A DNA stretch of 6,930 nt, from positions 1 through 6,930 of the forward strand of contig CAYUWB010000042.1 of NCBI GenBank assembly GCA_964448305.1, in the 5' to 3' direction. Shown here piece after piece: positions 5,083-6,930 of the stretch. The notes under the pieces were generated by a model. That model was given only the letters and a program-made list of their open reading frames with translations. It did not search any database and had not been told where the DNA came from. Both the position numbers and the translations under genes were made by a program. Numbering within the stretch: position 1 is the stretch's first letter; each line of letters starts with the position of its first letter. This stretch comes from Thioglobus_C sp964448305 (GTDB lineage Bacteria; Pseudomonadota; Gammaproteobacteria; PS1; Pseudothioglobaceae).

Positions 5083-6174
5083 TTAAACGTTAAATAAGAA
5101 GTGTACCACATCACCGTCTTGGACAATGTATTCCTTGCCTTCTGAGCGCAGTTTTCCTGCTTCTTTGGCGCCTTTTTCACCACCATGTTGAATAAAATCA
5201 TCAAAGGCAATGGTTTCAGCGCGAATAAAACCTTTTTCAAAGTCACCATGAATTTTACCTGCTGCCTGTGGTGCGCTATCGCCAATATTAATCGTCCAGG
5301 CGCGCACTTCCTGAACGCCAGCAGTAAAATAGGTTTGTAAGCCTAGCAAGGCATAGCCAGATTTAATTAAGCGATCAAGGCCAGACTCACTTTGACCCAT
5401 CTCAGATAAGAACTCTTGTTTTTCTTCAAGGTCAAGTTCAGAAATCTCGGCTTCAATATCAGCACAAATTGCCACCACTTGTGCGCCCTCAGATTTGGCA
5501 TATTCAGTCACAACATCAAGGTGTGGATTGTTGCTAAAACCCTCTTCGCTGACATTGGCCACGTAGAGCACAGGCTTAATGGTTAATAGTTGGAAGCCTT
5601 TAAGCAAGTTAAGCTCATCGTCATCAAAAGACAGTGTTCGTGCGCTTTCACCCGCCTCAAGCACAGGCAAAATTCTTTCTAATAAGGCTTTAAGCGGCAA
5701 GCCGTCTTTTTGTCCAGACTTGGTGTTTTTAATGGCTTTTTGATAGAGTTTTTCAACCGCAGTTAAATCGGCTAACACCAATTCAGTGTTGATAATTTCA
5801 ATATCGTCAAGCGGTGATATCTTGCCCGCAACATGGACAATGTCTTCGTTTTCGAAACAGCGCACCACATGCACAATCGCATCGGTTTCACGAATATTGG
5901 TTAAAAACTGATTGCCCAGCCCTTCGCCTTTTGATGCGCCCTCAACCAAACCAGCAATATCCACAAACTCCATGGTGGTTGGCAGGATTTTTTTTGGATT
6001 AACAATATCAGCCAGTTGCTCTAAGCGTTTGTCGTTAATCGGCACAATGCCGACATTTGGCTCAATCGTACAAAATGGATAATTAGCAGACTCAATGCCT
6101 GCTTGCGTTAATGCATTAAAGAGGGTTGATTTTCCAACGTTGGGCAAGCCAACAATACCACATTTAAATCCCAT
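5083..6174 (-). CDS. ychF: Ribosome-associated ATPase YchF (Obg/OLA1 family)
   Basis: YchF is an Obg-family P-loop NTPase that prefers ATP, binds ribosomes and influences stress responses and translation initiation. The protein has 363 residues, the same length as the E. coli protein, and aligns throughout. G1/Walker A GLPNVGKST is at residues 9-17, the G2 region FCTIEPN at 34-40 and G3 DIAG at 72-75. The G4 position reads NVSE (207-210) instead of NKxD, as expected for the ATP-preferring YchF/OLA1 branch. His-114, reported as important for ATPase activity in E. coli YchF, is conserved in IVHVAGK. An alpha-helical insert (about 130-195) precedes the C-terminal TGS domain (about 278-361), which includes TYFTAGVQEVRAW and ends DGDVVHFLFNV. 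The start codon lies 2 nt after the pth stop. Its ribosome binding site AAGGA (6180-6184) is inside the pth 3' end, so translational coupling is likely. Confidence 0.98.
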   Translation of the reverse strand: MGFKCGIVGLPNVGKSTLFNALTQAGIESANYPFCTIEPNVGIVPINDKRLEQLADIVNPKKILPTTMEFVDIAGLVEGASKGEGLGNQFLTNIRETDAIVHVVRCFENEDIVHVAGKISPLDDIEIINTELVLADLTAVEKLYQKAIKNTKSGQKDGLPLKALLERILPVLEAGESARTLSFDDDELNLLKGFQLLTIKPVLYVANVSEEGFSNNPHLDVVTEYAKSEGAQVVAICADIEAEISELDLEEKQEFLSEMGQSESGLDRLIKSGYALLGLQTYFTAGVQEVRAWTINIGDSAPQAAGKIHGDFEKGFIRAETIAFDDFIQHGGEKGAKEAGKLRSEGKEYIVQDGDVVHFLFNV

Positions 6175-6176
6175 TT

Positions 6177-6752
6177 TTATCCTTGTGTATGCAAAGCTTT
6201 CATAGCCGGCTCAATATCGCCTTGGACTACTTGCTCAATGACATTTAACGAATTAACCAAAGCTGTTTGTATTGGCTCAAGCTCTGATTTGTTGGGCGCA
6301 TGTAAAACAAAGTCTGCGACTTGAGACTTGTCGCCAGGGTGGCCAATACCAATTCTTAGTCGGTAAAAATCGTTGCTACTTAGTGCTTTAATTGTATCTC
6401 TAAGGCCATTGTGCCCACCATGGCCCCCACTAAATTTAATCCGAGCAACACCAGGGTTAAGGTCTAATTCATCGTGCGCCACTAAAATTTCATCAGCGTT
6501 AATCTGATAGAATTTAGCAATGCTCTGAATCGATTGACCCGAACGGTTCATGTAAGTGCCGGGCTTTAGTAAGCGCAGGGATGACCCTGCAATATTAATT
6601 TGTGCTACGTCACCAAAAAACTTGGTTTCTTTTTTGAAAGTAGCTGAATATAAATGCGCAAGCGCATCACAAAACCAGAAGCCAACATTGTGGCGATGAG
6701 GCTGATAGTCTTTGCCCGGGTTGCCCAAGCCAACAATCAGTTTAATCGCCAT
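6177..6752 (-). CDS. pth: Peptidyl-tRNA hydrolase
   Basis: It cleaves the ester bond of peptidyl-tRNAs that drop off ribosomes, recycling tRNA; it is a cytoplasmic and essential enzyme in most bacteria. The protein has 191 residues (E. coli 194). Visible family residues are GLGNPGKDY (8-16), catalytic His-21 in HRHNVGFW, Asn-69 in GTYMNRSG, Asp-94 in LVAHDELDL, and HGGHNGLRD (111-119) containing Asn-115. RLRIGIGHPG follows. The start is fixed by the family N-terminus MAIKLIVGLGNPG and by an in-frame stop three codons upstream. The 16 nt between the rplY stop and this ATG contain no Shine-Dalgarno sequence, so initiation probably depends on ribosomes finishing rplY. It is followed after 2 nt by ychF. 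The rplY-pth-ychF order is common in proteobacteria. Confidence 0.98.
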   Translation of the reverse strand: MAIKLIVGLGNPGKDYQPHRHNVGFWFCDALAHLYSATFKKETKFFGDVAQINIAGSSLRLLKPGTYMNRSGQSIQSIAKFYQINADEILVAHDELDLNPGVARIKFSGGHGGHNGLRDTIKALSSNDFYRLRIGIGHPGDKSQVADFVLHAPNKSELEPIQTALVNSLNVIEQVVQGDIEPAMKALHTQG

Positions 6753-6768
6753 AATAGGTTAAATCAAA

Positions 6769-6930
6769 TTAAGAGTCTGCGTCTGAATCGCCTTCAGCTG
6801 CGTTATCGCCGCCTTCAGTTTCTTCACCTTCAGTTTCTTCACCTTCAGTTTCGACAATCTCTTCTTCAACTTCTTCAGCCATCAGTTTAGGCTCTTGAAC
6901 TGCAACAACGCTTTGGTCATGTGCTTCAAT
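6769..6930 (-). CDS. rplY: 50S ribosomal protein bL25 (CTC family), 3' end only
   Basis: The last 53 codons and the TAA stop (6769-6771) of a minus-strand gene whose start lies beyond the window. The peptide begins IEAHDQSVVAVQEPK, which fits the end of the second beta domain of long, CTC-type bL25. It then runs into a very acidic tail of Glu, Thr, Gly and Asp with ETEGE repeats, a usual ending for this family. bL25 binds 5S rRNA in the large subunit. The identification relies partly on its place directly upstream of pth, the usual neighbour of rplY, because only the non-conserved end is visible. The alternative is another acidic-tailed protein, but gene order and the HDQSVVAV segment favour bL25. 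Confidence 0.8.
   Translation of the reverse strand: MEAHDQSVVAVQEPKLMAEEVEEEIVETEGEETEGEETEGGDNAAEGDSDADS
6812..6852 (-). repeat. 15-bp perfect tandem repeat in the rplY acidic tail
   Basis: The unit ccttcagtttcttca occurs at 6812-6826 and 6827-6841 without mismatch, and its first 11 bases again at 6842-6852, about 2.7 copies. It encodes the repeating ETEGE pentapeptide of the bL25 tail. Because the unit is a multiple of three, gain or loss of copies by replication slippage would keep the frame and only change the tail length. Confidence 0.9.

Overview
The window is a compact chromosomal segment from a moderately AT-rich gammaproteobacterium. EF-Ts, S2, ribulose-phosphate epimerase, GpmI, YchF and peptidyl-tRNA hydrolase all read as close relatives of the Escherichia coli proteins, with nearly the same lengths and motifs. 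The small exported protein at 261-521 and the Ala-rich tail before it, together with the base composition, make me think of the sulfur-oxidising SUP05/Thioglobaceae group. That placement is an impression from memory, not a demonstrated assignment.

Left part (1-626, + strand): the 3' end of an Ala-X repeat protein, a 15-step stem-loop, a UUCG-capped terminator, a small signal-peptide protein with an aromatic/Met-rich C-terminus, and its own terminator. These genes run convergently against everything else. The convergence point holds back-to-back terminators at 541-566 and 601-626.

Middle (601-2790, - strand): the rpsB-tsf operon for ribosomal protein S2 and elongation factor Ts. A well-formed sigma70-type promoter (TTGTCG, 17 bp, TATAAT) with a GC-rich discriminator lies just downstream of rpe. 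It implies a leader of about 215 nt containing a strong hairpin and segments complementary to the region next to the rpsB ribosome binding site. S2 carries an unusual C-terminal extension of about 90 residues: a histone-H1-like Ala/Lys/Pro linker and a small SAP/HeH-like helical module. A terminator directly follows tsf, so pyrH and frr are not attached.

Right part (2811-6930, - strand): a tight run of genes in transcription order, rplY (3' end only), pth, ychF, gpmI, rpe. Gaps are 16, 2, 21 and 37 nt. It joins translation housekeeping (bL25, recycling of peptidyl-tRNA, the ribosome-associated ATPase YchF) to central carbon enzymes (phosphoglycerate mutase and pentose-phosphate/Calvin-cycle epimerase).

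I saw no mobile elements, CRISPR arrays, rRNA or tRNA genes. Most of the window is ordinary core genome. The points worth a second look are the S2 extension, the rpsB leader and the two small + strand genes.
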